NCBI GenBank assembly: GCA_029747585.1
Contig: JAPEVF010000802.1
Coordinates: forward strand, 1 to 20,382
Origin: Pleurotus djamor
Lineage: Eukaryota; Basidiomycota; Agaricomycetes; Agaricales; Pleurotaceae
Direction of reading: 5' to 3'
DNA: 20,382 nucleotides
In this document: piece by piece, positions 18,779-20,382 of the stretch
Numbering within the stretch: the stretch's first letter is position 1
Layout: every line of letters begins with the position of its first letter
Made by a program: the position numbers and the translations under genes
The notes under the pieces: model-generated
Told to the model about the DNA's origin: nothing
The model's database searches: none
The model's input: the letters and a program-made list of their open reading frames with translations, nothing else

Positions 18779-19784
18779 TCAACTCCCCGCAATGGGCCCC
18801 CCCGGGATGTATTTTGATGAGTAGGGCGGAGGCGACGGCGACAACGGATCTGCTCCGTTTACTTCCCTCCAGTTTTCCACAAACGGGAACGGCTCGATGG
18901 TCTCAAGAGCAGCAGCAGACCTCCGCGCGAATTTGCGTTTCGCCGATCTGAGTAGATAGCTCAGGAGCAGAGCGGCAGCAGCACCTATCAGAATTCCAAC
19001 GACGATAGGGACGGTTTGTATGTGAGAACCAGCAGGTGAGGTCGGGGAGGTCAGATTATGCGTAGTAGACATGGGGAATGATGAAGTGCCAATATTGGTT
19101 GCGTCTGTTCCGTGTCCGACGTTGGGCGAGAGGGACGCAGTCGCAACTGCGTGGGCAATTCCACTCCATGTCAATGTGTCAGACACAGGCTGAATTAGCC
19201 CGGCTGTACTGCTGTTATCCATCCTGGGAGCCAAGGTGAGATAAGCGGACCTCAAACATGTGCTAGACGAATCGCTCACGTATAAACGGCGTAATCAAAA
19301 AGAGCCAAGGAGGATATCAACGGTCCACCATTTTGAAATTGAAAAGTATGACGGCCTTGGGGTAGATCGGTTTCGGAGAATACCAACGTTTGGTATTCGG
19401 GTTCCGTGATATTTTCAATCTGGCGGGTATAATACCCCACCAGAGTATCATTGATGCGAAAGGTATACGAGGCAGTTTTGTTGGAGCTATGTGTGATTAT
19501 ACAGTAAACATACAATGCCACACCTGTCAAATTTATTACAAGCATGAACTCCTTAAGCCAGAGACTTCCTTACCGGTGAATTCGAACGTCACTGAGAAGA
19601 TCTGGTCTCCGCCGTTGCTGGTGCTGTCATGCCAGGATTGCTTGAAGGTTCGATTAGAATCGAGTTTCGTGGCACAAGAGGGACAATGGCTGCCTTGGTG
19701 CCATGCTCTCGCAAACTCGTACTGTGGTAGAGCACTGGTCAACGAGTCCCCATATTCATCATCAATGGTGAAGTTCAAAAGCAT
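18779..19784 (-). CDS. Single-pass membrane protein with beta-rich ectodomain, Agaricomycete type
   Basis: Exons 19784-19574, 19523-19280 and 19223-18779 (introns 50 and 56 bp) give 299 aa with matching phases. The ectodomain starts MLLNFTIDDEYGD and includes GSHCPSCATKLD, SWHDSTSNGG, GVALYVYCII, TLVFSETDLPQGRHTFQFQ and LALFDYAVYT. This repeated pattern is known from many uncharacterised basidiomycete proteins whose ectodomain looks like a galactose-binding-type beta sandwich (fold inferred). A Ser/Thr-rich stalk follows, then one membrane helix (PIVVGILIGAAAALLLSYLL), a basic stop-transfer RSAKRKFARR, and a cytoplasmic tail with EPFPFVENWREV. Several N-x-S/T sites are present outside. No signal peptide precedes the chosen ATG. 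An acceptor just upstream (TGTCCAG|AGTATG) suggests that a 5' exon with a signal peptide may have been missed. Ligand and role are unknown. Confidence 0.75.
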
Positions 19785-20159
19785 ACTCTGGACAGTCGAG
19801 ATAGGGAAGGTTGGGTACAAGAACGGGACGTTATGCGGCTTTCAGCCAATGAGAATGAAGGAGTAACTGTTCTTGTAGCCTATTCGCTGGTCGAAGTTCC
19901 CGATGTGGATGGGTAGATGACCTCGAGTGAGCTTAGGTTGTGCAGCGCACTAACGACGAAGTAGTTCATCGGCGCGAATTTAAAGTTGAATTTGAGAAAA
20001 GACATAGGAACGAAGGCACTGAGTCGAAAGTGGGTGTCAGTTGAGAGCATGTGGTGCAGGTGGCGCGGTTGAATATTAAGCTTTGAAAGGATCTGAGAAA
20101 CGTGCGTTAGGCGAGCGTAAACCATTTCTAGAATATCAAGAGATGATAAATTAAGTTCT
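19785..20159. other. Spacer between the tandem membrane-protein genes
   Basis: This is the upstream region of the gene ending at 19784 and the downstream region of its paralogue. A minus-strand frame at about 20015-19880 (MSFLKFNFKFAPMNYFVVSA...) is open but has no clear link to the next exon. I looked for a signal-peptide exon here and found none that splices in frame convincingly. Confidence 0.4.
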
Positions 20160-20382
20160 CTATGACCTCTTCGTATGAGTCGCCCCCGACAACGGAGGGG
20201 ACAACGGGTCTGTCCCATACACTTCCCTCCAATTTTCCACGAAAGGAAACGGCTCGACAGTGGCAGGAGACGTGACAGATCTCCTCGCGAACTTGAGTTT
20301 GAAGAATAGATAACCCAGATACACGGCGGCAACAGAGCCAATCAGGATGCCGATGACAAGTGGAGCGACTTGGACGTGAAAA
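20160..20382 (-). CDS. C-terminal end of a paralogous single-pass membrane protein (partial, runs off right edge)
   Basis: The minus-strand frame ending at TAG 20162-20160 is open to the right edge. It begins within HVQVAPLVIGILIGSVAAVY, the membrane helix, and continues LGYLFFKLKFARRS into a cytoplasmic tail with TVEPFPFVENWREVYGTDPL. It matches the neighbouring gene at 18779-19784 over the membrane span and tail in protein and in DNA, differing mostly after PLSP. The two are tandem paralogues in the same orientation. The ectodomain lies outside the window. It ends ATHTKRS, shorter than its neighbour. Confidence 0.75.
   Translation of the reverse strand, partial: FHVQVAPLVIGILIGSVAAVYLGYLFFKLKFARRSVTSPATVEPFPFVENWREVYGTDPLSPPLSGATHTKRS

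Noticed and set aside
19390..20341. Long open frames at 19390-19866 (plus) and 19880-20341 (minus)
   Set aside because: The first is antisense to the membrane-protein exons; the second overlaps the paralogue's tail in another frame. The tail frame is supported by its conserved EPFPFVENWREV.

Overview
This window looks like nuclear DNA of a mushroom-forming basidiomycete (Agaricomycetes). Protein genes are split by many GT-AG introns of 45-70 bp, several promoters have TATAAA boxes 45-60 bp before the ATG, and tRNA genes carry short introns. Protein families typical of this group are present: fungal BTB/POZ proteins, membrane proteins with a Ser/Thr-rich ectodomain and one membrane span, and tyrosine-recombinase retrotransposons. 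Eight N positions lie in the window (8259, 8567, 14310, 14323, 14366, 14805, 17576, 17809), several beside homopolymers. Three single-base frame breaks also sit at short homopolymers, so small indels should not be read as gene death.

Layout. 1-421 (-): first exon of an unrecognised Ser-rich protein, running off the left edge. 1748-2551 (-): BTB/POZ protein with one frame break. 2945-4049 (+): seven-exon classical short-chain dehydrogenase (SDR) sharing a 393-bp divergent promoter with the BTB gene. 4229-4312 (-): intron-containing tRNA-Asp(GUC). 4615-4930 (+): decayed fragment of a second kind of SDR. 5133-7944 (+): 856-aa FHA/coiled-coil/tail-anchored protein of the SLMAP-PRO45-Far9/Far10 type, probably a STRIPAK subunit. 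8586-8674 (-): second tRNA-Asp(GUC), identical when mature but with a different intron. 8746-10061 (+): intact seven-exon SDR of the kind represented by the fragment at 4.6-4.9 kb. The tRNA-Asp plus SDR unit therefore occurs twice, flanking the FHA gene, with one copy decayed.

10.35 to about 15.85 kb (-): a tyrosine-recombinase retrotransposon (DIRS order, Ngaro-like: gag, RT-RNase H, recombinase, no LTRs or methyltransferase seen). Its RT is cut by a clean phase-0 spliceosomal intron of 403 bp, and 318 bp of that intron is an 11-unit minisatellite. The recombinase reading frame overlaps the RT-RNase H stop by eight bases. Palindromic sequence lies past the recombinase stop.

15934-16626 (-): a compact four-exon gene of no family I recognise, with a strong TATA box and two compensating frame breaks. 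16.7-18.5 kb has no supportable gene, only an exon-like fragment and a doubtful 56-codon frame. 18779-19784 (-): single-pass membrane protein; 20160-20382 (-): C-terminal end of a tandem paralogue with a strongly conserved cytoplasmic tail.

The host genes do not form an evident pathway or cluster. The window reads as ordinary chromosomal genes reshaped by a local duplication and a retrotransposon insertion. The least ordinary feature is the minisatellite-filled intron inside the retrotransposon RT.
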